Assembly: GCA_035771165.1 (NCBI GenBank) | Contig: JAWNZC010000114.1 | Coordinates: forward strand, 243,501-307,500 | Source: Paragorgia papillata | Taxonomy: Eukaryota; Cnidaria; Anthozoa; Scleralcyonacea; Coralliidae | DNA: 64,000 nt | Reading direction: 5' to 3' | In this document: one piece after another, positions 33,897 to 46,174 of the stretch | Layout: every line of letters starts with the position of its first letter | Numbering within the stretch: position 1 is the first letter of the stretch | Notes under the pieces: model-generated | Told to the model about the DNA's origin: nothing | Database searches by the model: none | The model's input: only the letters and a program-made list of their open reading frames with translations | Made by a program: the position numbers and the translations under genes

Positions 33897-35204
33897 GTAT
33901 GTGTATTTTCTTCACTGTTTGTTTCTATTACGGATATATACAAGGTATTAACGTTCCCAGACGCGATCGACTGTAAGAAACGTTTAAGTATAGGTGTTTA
34001 AATAGTTAAAGTCTTGAACATTGATATACGTCTCGTCGTGAAAAATAGTACAGTGTGCTCATCTAGAACACTGTTGTCTCAAATGTCACGCTACATTGAC
34101 TTTGAGATTTAAGAATACTTTCGCGTGTTTTTGACTTTATGCTATATTCTCACCAGTTGCACTCCCGCTGACATATGCATTCAACAATTTTGTATTCCCT
34201 TTAGAATTCGAGAAAGATTGCACTAAGTATTGTATTCATTCTTAGGGGGCTATTTACGCCTTTCCTTGGCCGTAAGCGTTAGAGATTTGAATCAAAGTTA
34301 GGGTTCGTTTGCATGTAAACTAAATCAATTATTTGCCAATTTACGTTTATGCACGTTTCAAAATGAAACCGCAGCACGATATTAATCAAGAGAGAGTTGG
34401 CCAGGCGGTTAACCGCTTGAGCCCGGCCTCGTTAACCGCTCCTGGGGTTTCACAGATAACTTATCGCCCGTCTGCTAGATATATCACTCATTAATTGCTG
34501 TTTTGTATATGAGTCCTGCCGAAAGATACAAGCAATGCAGTGTGGTTGTTTGGTCTGGTAAACACTTGCCAAGCTAGGCATACAATGGGGAACAAATCGT
34601 TTTGTAGAAAACCCTTTCACGTTTCAACGCTGTAAGAGCACAAGTTATAACAGACTTGTATACCAGTACTGTTATTGAGAATTATTTCATCATTGGTCTT
34701 TGTGAAACTGCATGTATATATACATGCATGCCTTACGATTGTGTTGGCATTGCAGGTTCCCAAGTCCATAATATATATAAGTGTTAGTCTGAAACCTGTG
34801 ACAACTCGCCTTAACGGAACAAGTTTCGCGTATCTAAGGGAAACTGCAATGGTATTTCCTTTTCTCGGCTCTATACTAGTATACTTTTATCTTTATACAT
34901 TTTAATTATATCTCCGACCTCCGTGTTCCAAAATTCCTATATACGCCTTCGTTTGACTCGCACAACGGGAGACATGCATACGACTTGTTCATGCATCTTG
35001 TTATGCATGCATGGTGCTATGCCCGTAGGCCATTTATTCCTATGGATCGTTTTCACTCACGTGATCGGTGACCCCATGGGGGGTGGTGAAACAATACGAA
35101 ATATTTGAATAAGAAAGAGCTAATTCCCATACCGTACACCAATATGGCCGCCATTTCATTGTTTTGGTACACCAATATGGCCGCCATGACGTCAGATGAA
35201 AACG

Positions 35205-35242
<38 letters not shown>

Positions 35243-38200
35243 GGAAACGCTTAACTGAAATTTTGAGTTATAATTTTATTGACAAGACGATTATGGGTAA
35301 AGGCATTTTTATTTAAAGAGAATTTAAAGTCCAACAAGTTATCTTGTCTTTGAAATCAATCGTGAAGAATCCGTCAACAAAGTGTTGAAACGTTTGTTTG
35401 GTAGTGTAGTTACGTACACTGGCACGACGTTATTAGACTGACCTACGCGAGTTTCTTTGGGTTTTGTATTGTTGAGCTGGCATACTCTAAAGCCCCGCAC
35501 AGACGACCAAGTTTTCCTTGACAAGTTTTTCCTTGACAAATTTTATTTGTTCATGTGTACGACACAAATTGACAAGTTTTTCCTTGACAAGGAGCCTTGT
35601 TCAAAAGCTGGTCATGCATGCCAGCTTTTGAACAAGGAAATTTGTTCGTGTGTATAGTCGTCAAGGAAAACTTGACAAGATCATCTCCTAAGCTTATTAC
35701 GCGATCATTACCGTCAAGGAAAACTTGTCCAACCGTACATACCAGCAATTATAACTTGTCAAGGACAATTCTTGGGAAAAAACGTGTTCATCGTACACAC
35801 GAGCAAGGAAAGCTACCAGGAACTTGTCAAGAAAAACTTGGTCGTCTGTGCGGGACTTTTACACATGCAGAGACAACCAAGGGGTGGGTTCGCAAGCTTA
35901 GCAAATAAAAATTATACGTGGTGTTTCCACACAATTTATCTATATTACTCAAATCTGTCTCCTTTATACCTCCTGACTGGGAGCTCTCCCTTTCAGTGAC
36001 GAGTAAAACACTAAAGTCTGCATTAGTTCCAGCTGCAGAAGACTGATACAACACGTATGATTTTGCAATTTAGCAAAAAAAAAATTGTCAAAATTTTTTT
36101 CAAACTGTACGTTGCAAGTGTTAGAATTTCGCTATGATTTTAGCATTTTTTATGTCAATTCTTTATATATCTTTTAGTTGTTCATGAAGCCAAGTTCCTG
36201 ATCACCAGGACAACGACGTATAACATGAATTCAACAGTTTACTGGAAACCCGCGAAACTTGGTCAGAATGCGTCCATCCAGTATTACGTTGAATTCAATG
36301 GCGATTTCGATAATTGGACTTCCTTACCTTGCCCGCTCCCACGGCAGCATGAGGACAGCGGTGATCTGGGTTGCTTGTTCCTGACGTGCGATAGCACTGA
36401 ACTTGATACGTATTACGAAGTTCGTATCAAGGCTGTGTATTCAACCAACACTACACTCACTCCTGTAGTTACGTTTAATCCAACTGATGATAGTACGTCT
36501 CTGTATTATTTTGAAAAAAATGTTGTTTTATTTATAGTGAAAGAACTAAAACCAAACTATATCACAAAACACGAACAACAGTGTTTTATCATAGTCAATC
36601 GAGATATGGTCTGGAAACTCGGCAAACTTCAAAGCGCCTATAATGAGCTGTGATTTTATGTTGAACCGTACCTCACACCGTGCACATCCTTTGTTTTAGG
36701 TTTATTAATATTTAAATAACACTGTTGAGTGATTGAAGTGAAACGTTGCTATTGGAGAATTAGTACTACGAACATTTTTGAAAATCTTTTCGTTAGCATA
36801 TGTTTCAAGTGCTTATTAAACATAAAAAATAGGCGCTTCAATTTTCGCATGATATATGTTTTGTAATTGTGTTCTGTTTGTTTTTGTCCTTTTACCAGAT
36901 GTTCCGCTGGCGATAACAAATGTAAGTCTCACAGCTAATTCTACTGCCGTAGTCCTACGCTGGACGTTACCGTCGGATTTTTGCGTGAAAGCCGTCTATT
37001 GTATGTACTTGCTTTATCACAGGACTGGTGCTGAGAATAACAAGGTATATAAGTAGTGAGTTACTTGTCACAGACGTACATTAGCTCCGGACACAAAAAC
37101 AGATAGAAACAAAAACGGATACAAGCGTTCACACACGCACAGGCAGTGATACACGCAAAAACGGACACTGAAACACGGACATGGGCACAGATGCAAGCAC
37201 AAGCGCAAAGACTTAATGCGCATGTTAGCGCGCTGTTCTCACCGCTGAAGTAAAGCCCGGTTGAATGAATGAATGAATGAATGAATGAATGAATGAAGAT
37301 TTAATGACTTTATTGCCTATAGCAACTGGTGGTCAAACAGAGCGAAATGCCCCAATTGAACATGACTACCATGATGCAAGCGTTGGTTTTGCGGAGGGAG
37401 GAGAACCCGGCGAAAAACCCTCGAAGCACAGGAGAGATCAACTACAACTCTACTCGCATTAGTTTCTAGCTCGACAACGGGGTCATTCCCAAGCGGTCAC
37501 CCATCCAAGTACTAACCCCGTCTAACCGGGCTTAACTTTTGCTGAGAGGCAGCGCGCTAACAGCACACGCCACCCGTGATCCCCAAAATGAATGAATGAA
37601 TGGGGTTAGTCGTTAGATGGCTGACTACCTTAACTTCATGATAGGAATAGAGTTATTGGTTCCTTCTTGTGCCTGGAGGGTTTTTTTACCGGGTTCTCCG
37701 GTTTTCCTCCCTCCGTCAAATCAACACCATAGTTTCCCCAGTTAATTCTACGAACTAGTTCCATCAAGGGGTGAGGGCCATTGAGTTATCAGTATTTAAA
37801 TACTGTCATGTTACCTTCGATAAATAAAGTCACTTTACTTCACTTTTATACTTGCATAGTCTTTACCTTATATGAGATTGCTGCTGTTCTTTTTCGCAGA
37901 CAGTTTCAGCATCGTTCGCAAGCAAAGTGCTTCAGTGGGAAGTAACCAACGTTCGACCTTGCACCGAGTATTGGTTTTACATCGCTAATGATGAAATTGG
38001 ATGGTGTTCTTTGCCATCACTTTTTCCCAGTGTGTACACTGGACCTTTTAGAATTAGAGCCACACGTCCAGGTAAGATGAATTGACACGGGCACAAATAC
38101 TGATACCTATCAGTATTATAGTCCGTGAGCTCTGTACGTATATAACTGGAGTGATATATCAGTGCTAGTCATATCGACCGGGCAAAGATTGAAGCCAAAT

Positions 38201-41200
38201 ATGTAGACTTGAAGTATGTATCATCATTTTAGTCTCTTACGCGGTCTTTTGACCAGATCAGGCTTGATCAGACCGCGTATAGAGGACTAAGATTAGACGC
38301 ACTTCAGGCCTACATGTCTACCATGTTTGGCTTAATTTAAACGACGAGCCAAAGACGTTACTCTAGTTATGTACAGAACTCGCTGATTCAAGTACCGGTA
38401 AAGGTCACGTAAATGTACAGAGACGGACGGACGGACGGACGGACGGACAGACAGACAGACAGACAGACAGAATCGCCACTAACAGCTGTGAACAAACGTA
38501 CTAGCACAATCACAGGCCAAAGACACAGGCCAAAGACACAGGCCAAAGTCAAAGATTTTCTGAAACGAAAAAGTACCGCTTATAGCGAAACCCTTCATTA
38601 GAGTAAAATGTAGCTTTTATTTTCAAAAAATCGTAGCAGTTTACCACTTTTCTCTACTTTTCTAGTACTGGCAGTACTTTATTTGTTGTTTTGATTTTCT
38701 TTTTCTTACAACACTAGAGGTTATAGACTTTCCCACTGCTGTTTTGCGTGTCTGGAACTTTAACGCAGTCGTGTATTGGAGGCAGCTTGCAGAGTGTTTG
38801 AAGCAAGGCACCCAGTTTTCCGTGTATTTTAGATCTGATGAATCTGTTGAGAAATGGACGAAGAGCAATTGCAATATTCAACGCAATGACGCCTGGACCG
38901 AATTTAGTTGTTTGTTTTTGACGTGCAACACAACAAAACGCCAGATATACCAAGTACAAGTCAGAGTCGCCGATTCAGTTGGAAAACTGGAGAATGCTCG
39001 GGCTTTTGACCCGTTTCTCGAAAGTAAGGCCAGAGGCCGCGGAACCACGGGGGCTCTGGGGGCAGATGCCCCCCCCGGCCCATTTTTCAAAATTGGAAAA
39101 TGTGCCCTTTTTCTGAAATAAAAATGCCCTTTTTATAAATGTGGCATGTGGCGTGAAGGTTTACTGCAGCATATTGCCTATACTGCGAAGAATTAATGTA
39201 CCCTTTCCGTAGAAGTATGACATTGCTATTTGCTGTGAAAAAGAGTGACTGTGCCGTTGCCGGTTGCCCGAGAAGTGACGTAAAAGAGTTATTTCATAAA
39301 ATATGATATAATGTATGTTTCCAGCACATTGGCGCTACTTGAAGTATTCTATTTCTAAAAGAAATACCACTGACCAAAAATTATATGTTAAAAACAAAAT
39401 GGTGGTGATCAAATGGAAGCTCGAATGGAAGTTACAACCGTACAACGTTTTAAATTATACAATTATTTTGAAAATAACCAAGGTGCCCCTTTTTGTCGGT
39501 GCCACCCCCCCCGCCCCCTCCAGGTGCTTCCGCGGCCTCTGAGTAAGGCTATTTTATTTACATTCATTCTTCTCTCTTTTTTTTACGTAAAGCCTGATTC
39601 ACACTTGTGAAATAAGCGTAAGCGCAAACAAAATAGTTGTGTGAACCGGGGTAAGACAAGCGTAAACAAGCACGAAACAAAAGAACCTTTGTTTTCAATT
39701 CACGACGAAATGCACTAAAAATTAAGTTTGTCTAATTTGAAAGAACTCGTAAAATTGTAATAGAACATCCTTTACAACTTTTTCGTATCTCTCTTCGTTT
39801 TCAAGATATTTCAATTTGTTTAATATGTAAATGAGATGGTCTCTGACGTCGGGTGTGGGGTAAAATATTTTCACATGTAGCAAAACCAGTTATATCTCTA
39901 AGTTTGTTCAGCGAAATCATTTGAAACTGTGCACATAAAAACTCCTTGCGACGCTGAACATTTCATGTTAGATATGTAAGTGATTTTGCTCTGTATGAAA
40001 ATATTTTACCTTACCCCACACCTGACGTCAGAGACCATCTCATTTAGATATCAAATAAATTGAAATATCTTGAAAACGCAGAAAGATACGGAAAAGTTGT
40101 AAAGGATCTTCTATTACAATTTTATGAGTTATTTCAAATTAGACAAACTTAATTTTTAATGCCAAGTCCCCTTTAATTTAATTATTTTGTATAGAAAACT
40201 GGTAAATGAAACGTTTATTTACATTTATTTTATTAATTGAACGCTTTTCTCGAAATATATACATGACCTAGAAAAAATTCTATAATATTTCTATTTTCTT
40301 TATTTTAGATATACCTGAACGAATATCAAACGTCACTGTTGCTGCTATGACGTCAAAGTCTCTGAAGGTCTCATGGGAATTGCCGCTTTGGTTTTGTTCA
40401 AAGTTTCCTTATTGTGTTAAATTTTACTACCATGGACAATCTGACAACAAGGTAACGGTTTTGTATATCATCAATTTTCTCCTCACTTTCTATTTTAGTT
40501 TCGGGTATCTCCAGGTTTGTGTGCGTTATCGTGTTCGTGTTCGTGTTCGTCATCGTGTTCGTGTTTGTGTTTGTATGTGTGTTTGTGTTTGTGTTTGTGT
40601 TTGTGTTTGTGTTTGTGTTTGTGTTTGTGTTTTTATGTGTGTTTGTGTTTGTGTTTGTGTTTGTGTTTGAGTTTGTGTTTGTGTTTGTGTTTGTGTTTGT
40701 ATGTGTGTTTGTGTTTGTGTTTGTGTTTGTGTTTGTGTTTGTGTTTGTGTTTGTGTTTGTGTTTGTATGTTTGTGTTTGTGTTTGTGTTTGTGTTTGCGT
40801 TTGCGTTTGTGTTTGTGTTTGTGTCTGTGTTTGTGTTTGTGTCTGTATGTGTTTGTGTGTTTGTGTTTGTGTTTGTGTTTGTGTTTGTGTTTGTGTTTGT
40901 GTTTGTGTTTGTGTCTGTGTTTGTGTTTGTGTCTGTATGTGTTTGTGTTTGTGTTTGTATGTGTGTATGTGTTTGTGTGTTTGTGTTTGTGTTTGTGTTT
41001 GTGTTTGTGTTTGTGTTTGTGTTTGTGTTTGTGTTTGTGTTTGTGTCTGTGTTTGTGTTTGTGTCTGTTTGTGTCTGTATGTGTTTGTGTGTTTGTGTTT
41101 GTGTTTGTGTTTGTGTTTGTGTTTGTGTTTGTGTTGGTGTTTGTGTTTGTGTCTGTGTCTGTGTTTGTGTTTGTGTTTTGTGTTTTGTGTTTGTGTTTGT

Positions 41201-44200
41201 GTTTGTGTTTGTGTTGGCGTCGGTGTTTGTGTTTGTGTTTGCGTCTGCGTTTGCGTCTGCGTTTGCGTCTGCGCCTGTGTCTTTGTCTGTGACAGCGTAT
41301 AAAATATAAAACAAGTTATTTTTCTTTTTTTAAGTCAGAGAAAGCGACGAAGGAAGAACAGGGAAAACATTTTAAGATATTCCACAACCTAATACCCAAC
41401 ACCAAGTATTGGTTCTATACGATCACCTTTCGAGAGACCTGGGGGTGTATTTATCAACCTCAGTTTTCTCATGGGGCCACTGGGCCTTTCGGTGGAAGGA
41501 CTTTAGAGGATGGTTAGTGTTAAATAAACACAGCTTGAAATTGTCAACGTATACACATGCTGGTCTTTCCTTTTTTCCAGTTTTCATTCCTTCTTTCCTT
41601 CCTTCCTTCCTTCTTCCTTTCTTCCTTTCTTCCTTTCTTTCTTCCTTTCTTCCTTTCTTCCTTTCTTCCTTCCTTCCTTCCTTTCTTCCTTCCTTCCTTT
41701 CTTTCTTCCTTTCTTCCTTTCTTCCTTTCTTATTTTCTTCCTTCCTTTCTTCCTTCCGTCCTTTCTTCCTTCCTTCCTTTCTTCCTTTCTTCCTTTCTTC
41801 CTTCCTTTCTTTCTTCCTTCCTTCCTTCCTTCCTTTCTTCCTTTCTTCCTTTCTTCCTTTCTTCCTTTCTTCCTTTCTTTCTTTCTTTCTTCCTTCCTTC
41901 CTTCCTTCCTTTCTTTCTTTCCTTCCTTCCTTCCTTCCTTTCTTCCTTCCTTCCTTCCTTCCTTCCTTCCTTCCTTTCTTCCTTCCTTTCTTCCTTCCTT
42001 CCTTCCTTTCTTCCTTCCTTCCTTCCTTTCTTCCTTCTTCCTTCCTTCCTTCCTTCCTTCCTTCCTTTCTTCCTTCCTTCCTTCCTTCCTTCCTTCCTTC
42101 CTTCCTTCCTTCCTTCCTTCCTTCCTTCCTTCCTTCCTTCCTTCCTTCCTTCCTTCCCTCCTTCTTTCTTGCTTGCTTCTTTTCTTCCTTCCTTCCTTTC
42201 TTTTTTCTCTCTTTCTTCCTTCCTTCTTTCTTTTCTATTTTTTTTCTTTCCTACGCTTATCTTTCTTCTCTAATTTGCTCCTTCCTTCCTTGAAAGAAAA
42301 CTTTCAAACTTTACCGAAAGCACGCAGTAATAATACCGATTAAGTAGAAATGATATTACCTTACTTTATCTTACACTAGCACCGTCCAGTCCTCCTGTCT
42401 TAGTGTGTGGTCTGTGTGACATCAGCAAGGATGGCATGACACGAAATGGAACAGTTAAATGGCGAGTATGTTTCTTCAGTTCTTCATTACTTTCTAAATG
42501 GCGTAGGCCTAAAAACGAAGCAATGTAATATGTCGTTTATTATGTATTCAGTAATAAATAGTTCAGTATTTGAAATTTTATTTTGATGAACACTAGCCAT
42601 GCTTGTTTATATAATATTTCATAAACTCGTGTATCGTGTTTTACCAGGGGTTACAAATACGAGAGGACAATGAAAATCACTGAGGCCGTTAACCGAGTAA
42701 TTTTCATTGTTCTCGAGTGTTTGTAAAACATGAGAGAATAATGAAAATCACGAAGCTGCAAGTCGATTGATTTTTATTGTTTTCGAATGTTATACAAACA
42801 GTGTACAATGACATTTGCATATCAAACAAAAATTGAATATCTCAAGAATGAAGCAAGGAAACGAAATTCTACGAAAGATGTTACGTTGTCATTTTGAGTG
42901 TTCTTCCAAATGCAATAAAAAAAAAACTGGGGTGAAATTTCGCTGCATTGGCACTTTAAGACCTTCGAGATTTTTCTCGTACCTTTGGTGCAACGCTCCA
43001 CCCCTTTGACAATTCTAGCTACGTTCCTGCCTAAACTTGGTTCTTTTGTATCCAGTTGCCTGCTGAAGACAAATGGAATGGAGTGCCAAGAGTATTTCTT
43101 ATCCAATGGCGAGAAAGTCCTAAAAATACTTCACACAGTGAATCATTATGGTACAACGTCACAATAAAACGGAAACTCGCCACTGAAGCAAATCTTAGTG
43201 GACTATCTTTGTATGTTGAGTACGTTGTTCGCGTAAGAATGTGCAACGGAGATCTCTGTAGCGCTTTTAGTAAAGAGATGACGGTAGAAGCAAGCAAACG
43301 TGAAAGTGAGTGTCAATTGCATTTTTCTATCTTTTTTTCATGTTGTCCTTCCTTTCTCTATTTTGTCTCTCCCTTTGTTTTTTCCCCTTTTTTGTTTCTT
43401 CTTTCCTTTCCTCCCTCTCTCCTTCCTTCATTCCTTTTTTTTCTCTCTTTCCTTCATTCATTTGTTTCTTTCTATTTTCCTTTTTTCCCTCTTTTTCCTC
43501 CCTCGTTTACTTCTTTCTCCCTTTCTCTCCTTTTCCTGTCTATCGCATCCTTCCTTTTAACTTTCCTATTCCATATATATTTTATTCTCCGTGATCTACG
43601 ACTGACTTTCGTCTTTATTGTTAGCCATATATTAAATCAATTTGTTTTGACCTTTTGACTATTCTATAGAAACCGAAGAGCACGTCAAAACATCGACCAG
43701 CAACCAGTTAGCTTTGTTTATTGCTCTACCTCTTGCCGTGTTCGTTATTTTAATATTGTTATTAGTTATATACCTAAAGAAATCTCGGTGAGTCTCAAGC
43801 TGCAGATATGAAAATCACGTCACTTCACTTCACTTCACTTCACTTCACTTCACTTCACTCCACTTCACTTCACTTCACTTCCCTTCACTTCACTTCACTC
43901 CACTTCACTTCACTCCACTTCACTTCACTTCACTTCACTTCACTTCACTTCACTTCACTTCAATTCACTTTACTTCAATTTACTTTACTTCACTTCACTT
44001 CACTTCAATTCACTTCACTTCACTTCACTTCACTTCACTTCACTTCACTTCACCTCACTTCACTTCACTTCACTGCACTTCACTCCACTCCACTTCACTT
44101 CACTCCCACTTTCACTTCACTTCAATTTACTTTACTTCACTTCACTTCACCTTACCTCACTTCACTTCACTTCACTTCACTTCACTTCACTTCACTTCAC

Positions 44201-46092
44201 TTCACTTCAGTTTACTTTACTTTACTTTACTTTACTTTACTTTACTTCACTTCACTTCACTTCACTTCACTTCAATTCACTTCACTTCACTTCACTTCAA
44301 TTCACTTCACTTCACTTCACTTCACTGCACTTCACTCAACTTCACTTCACTCCCACTTTCACTTCACTTCACTTCACTTCACTTCAATTTACTTTACTTC
44401 ACTTCACTTCACCTTACCTCACTTCACTTCACTTCACTTCACTTCACTTCACTTCACTTCACTTCACTTCACTTCACTTCACTTCACTTCACTTCACTTC
44501 ACCTTACTTCACTTCACTTCACTTCACTTCACTTCACTTCACTTCACTTCACTTCACTTCACTTCAGTTTACTTTACTTTACTTTACTTTACTTTACTTT
44601 ACTTTACTTTACTTTACTTTACTTTACTTTACTTCACTTCACTTCACTTCACTTCACTTCACTTCACTTCACTTCACTTTACTTTACTTTACTTTACTTC
44701 ACTTCACTTCACTTCACTTCACTTCTACTTCCACTTTCACTTTCACTTTCACTTTACTTCATCCTACCTCACTTAACTTCACTGTAACTCAATTCACTCT
44801 ACTTTTCTCACCTTTACTTTAGTCTAGTTTACTTAGCTTGAATATTTAATGCTTATTTTTTGTCTTATTTAAAGGTTATGCAAGCCAAGGCCAAGCCAGC
44901 ATCCTTCTCGTCAGGTAGTAGTCGGAGAATGTGTTATTTAATTAGTTTAGTCTTACCATCATATTGAATAGTAGTAGGATAGTATTTTTGCAGTAGGATA
45001 CTGGCAAAGCCTTTACTATCTTTATTTATTTAAGTCAATTTTTTAAATTATTTTAGTTGCCTGAATTACAATGTCAGTCGTACGAAAACATTGCAAATAC
45101 AACAATGAGTTATTCACAACTCAGTCCTAGGGATGAAAATTGTTCATTACCATCAATCGGTAACTATTAGAAATGATTAAATCTTGTCTACTCTACTCTA
45201 CTCTACTCTACTCTACTCTACTCTACTCTACTCTACTCTACTCTACTCTACTCTACTCTACTCTACTCTACTCTACTCTACTCTACTCTACTCTACTCTA
45301 CTCTACTCTACTCTACTCTACTCTACTCTACTCTACTCTACTCTACTCTACTCTACTCTACTCTACTCTACTCTACTCTACTCTACTCTACTCTACTCTA
45401 CTCTACTCTACTCTACTCTACTCTACTCTACTCTACTCTACTCTACTCTACTCTACTCTACTCTACTCTTCTTTACTCTACTCTATTCTACTCTGTACTC
45501 TACTCTACTCTACTCTACTCTACTCTACTCTACTCTACTCTACTCTACTCTACTCTACTCTACTCTACTCTACTCTACTCTACTCTACTCTACTCTACTC
45601 TACTCTACTCTACTCTACTCTACTCTACTCTACTCTACTCTACTCTACTCTACTCTACTCTACTCTACTCTACTCTACTCTACTCTACTCTACTCTGTAC
45701 TCTACTCTACTCTACTCTACTCTACTCTACTCTACTCTACTCTACTCTACTCTACTCTACTCTACTCTACTCTACTCTACTCTACTCTACTCTACTCTAC
45801 TCTACTCTACTCTACTCTACTCTACTCTACTCTACTCTACTCTACTCTACTCTACTCTACTCTACTCTACTCTACTCTACTCTACTCTACTCTACTCTAC
45901 TCTACTCTACTCTACTCTACTCTACTCTACTCTGTACTCTACTCTACTCTACTCTAACTCTAACTCTAACTCTAACTCTAACTCTAACTCTAACTCTAAC
46001 TCTATTGTTCTCCAGACTCGAAGCAGATTGACGTTGCTCTCCCTGAAGAGGACAATATCAGTACAACGAAACTACACTCCGATGTTATGTAG
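33815..46092 (+). CDS. FN3-repeat type I receptor with ITAM-like tail (cytokine-receptor-like), complete, 13 exons
   Basis: Exons: 33815-33896, 36178-36492, 36899-37044, 37900-38071, 38718-39023, 40309-40451, 41335-41512, 42380-42465, 43056-43305, 43670-43787, 44875-44914, 45057-45159, 46016-46092. The total of 2016 nt gives 671 residues with every junction in frame. A signal peptide occupies about 1-20. Five FN3-like modules follow: D1 28-132, D2 133-238, D3 239-340, D4 341-447, D5 448-559. D1 and D3 share the string CLFLTC preceded by W and C, and end in a Y-x-V-R-type strand; this resembles the C...CxLT...Y..RVRA pattern of class II cytokine receptor D1. D5 has a PAEDKWNGVP turn and CSAFS where class I receptors have WSXWS. 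Several N-glycosylation sequons are present. The transmembrane helix spans 573-595 and is followed by KKSR. The 76-residue tail holds YENI-x6-YSQL. No kinase or TIR domain is encoded. Assignment to a named receptor is not possible; cytokine-receptor-like is an inference from pattern. Confidence 0.85.
34255..34440. repeat. dispersed repeat family C copy 3 (receptor intron 1)
   Basis: Diverged relative of 8940-9127, keeping GGCTATTTACG-type ends and the GAGCCCGGCC block. Confidence 0.5.
35044..35206. mobile_element. MITE family D copy 2, inverted (receptor intron 1)
   Basis: Begins GGATCGTTTTCACTCACGTG and ends GACGTCAGATGAAAACG. Nearly identical to the complement of 12916-13077. Confidence 0.85.
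35493..35861. mobile_element. family E MITE copy (receptor intron 1)
   Basis: AGCCCCGCACAGACGACCAA at the left and TTGGTCGTCTGTGCGGGACT at the right. The interior is a close match to 14752-15087. Confidence 0.85.
37216..37605 (-). mobile_element. 5S-derived SINE with (TGAA)n (receptor intron 3)
   Basis: 37330-37585 read on the minus strand gives AAGCCCGGTTAGACGGGGTT, GTACTTGGATGGGTGACCG and the SINE tail CTCCTGTGCTTCGAGGG. A short + strand 5S-like fragment and a TGAA run (37264-37297) abut it. Confidence 0.8.
37660..37850 (+). repeat. SINE 3' tail fragment (receptor intron 3)
   Basis: GGGTTCTCCGGTTTTCCTCC and AAATCAACACC match the tails of the 5S SINEs at 57040 and 57430. Confidence 0.65.
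39031..39541. mobile_element. hAT-like MITE inserted at the exon 5 splice donor
   Basis: CAGAGGCCGCGGAA and TTCCGCGGCCTCTG are the ends. AGTAAGGC at 39023-39030 and 39542-39549 is a perfect 8-bp target duplication. The left copy contains the donor of receptor exon 5 (A|GTAAGG). Confidence 0.9.
39713..40165. mobile_element. MITE family G copy 2 (receptor intron 5)
   Basis: TTAAGTTTGTCTAATTTGAA and its complement lie near the ends. Inner arms include GAGATGGTCTCTGACGTC / GACGTCAGAGACCATCTC. Confidence 0.85.
40519..41290 (+). repeat. GTGTTT hexamer array (receptor intron 6)
   Basis: GTGTTT units with GTGTCT, GTATGT and GCGTTT variants. Frames on both strands stay open and are not genes. Confidence 0.97.
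41582..42290 (+). repeat. CTTC/TTCC/TTTC tetramer array (receptor intron 7)
   Basis: Almost pure pyrimidine tract of mixed TTCC and TTTC units, ending in irregular T-rich DNA. Confidence 0.97.
43670..43787 (+). CDS. receptor exon 10: transmembrane segment
   Basis: The exon encodes a short polar stalk, then an uninterrupted hydrophobic run (residues 573-595), then the stop-transfer sequence KKS. The intron after it is phase 2 and carries a TTCAC array. Confidence 0.9.
43817..44760 (+). repeat. TTCAC pentamer array (receptor intron 10)
   Basis: TTCAC units with uniform TTTAC blocks (around 44215-44245 and 44570-44630). It includes an internal duplication recognisable by the ACTTCACTCCCACTTTCACT landmark at about 44100 and 44348. 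Confidence 0.97.
45057..45159 (+). CDS. receptor exon 12: ITAM-like motif
   Basis: A single exon carries both tyrosine motifs: Tyr621 in YENI (codon 45081-45083) and Tyr631 in YSQL (codon 45111-45113). Six residues separate the two cassettes. This meets the ITAM consensus YxxL/I-x(6-8)-YxxL/I exactly. YEN is also a Grb2-SH2 type (pYxN) site. Position -2 of both tyrosines (Gln, Met) does not fit the ITIM consensus. Confidence 0.85.
45187..46003 (+). repeat. CTCTA array switching to TAACTC hexamers (receptor intron 12)
   Basis: CTCTA pentamers run to about 45952, broken only by a few variants (CTCTTCTTTA near 45470; CTGTACTCTA near 45494, 45694 and 45931). About eight TAACTC hexamers follow, ending 12 bp before the last exon. 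Confidence 0.97.
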
Positions 46093-46174
46093 CACCATGG
46101 ATTCTTTTAGTGGAAAAATAACCGGTAAAATTAATACATTTAATTATATATATAGAGAGAGAGATGTACTATTT

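Noticed and set aside
40517..42293. Cys/Val/Leu-rich and Phe/Leu/Pro-rich frames
   Set aside because: Translations of GTGTTT and TTCC arrays inside receptor introns 6 and 7.
45953..46003. Telomere-like TAACTC repeats
   Set aside because: The hexamer is not TTAGGG-type and arises directly from the adjoining CTCTA array. It is internal to an intron.
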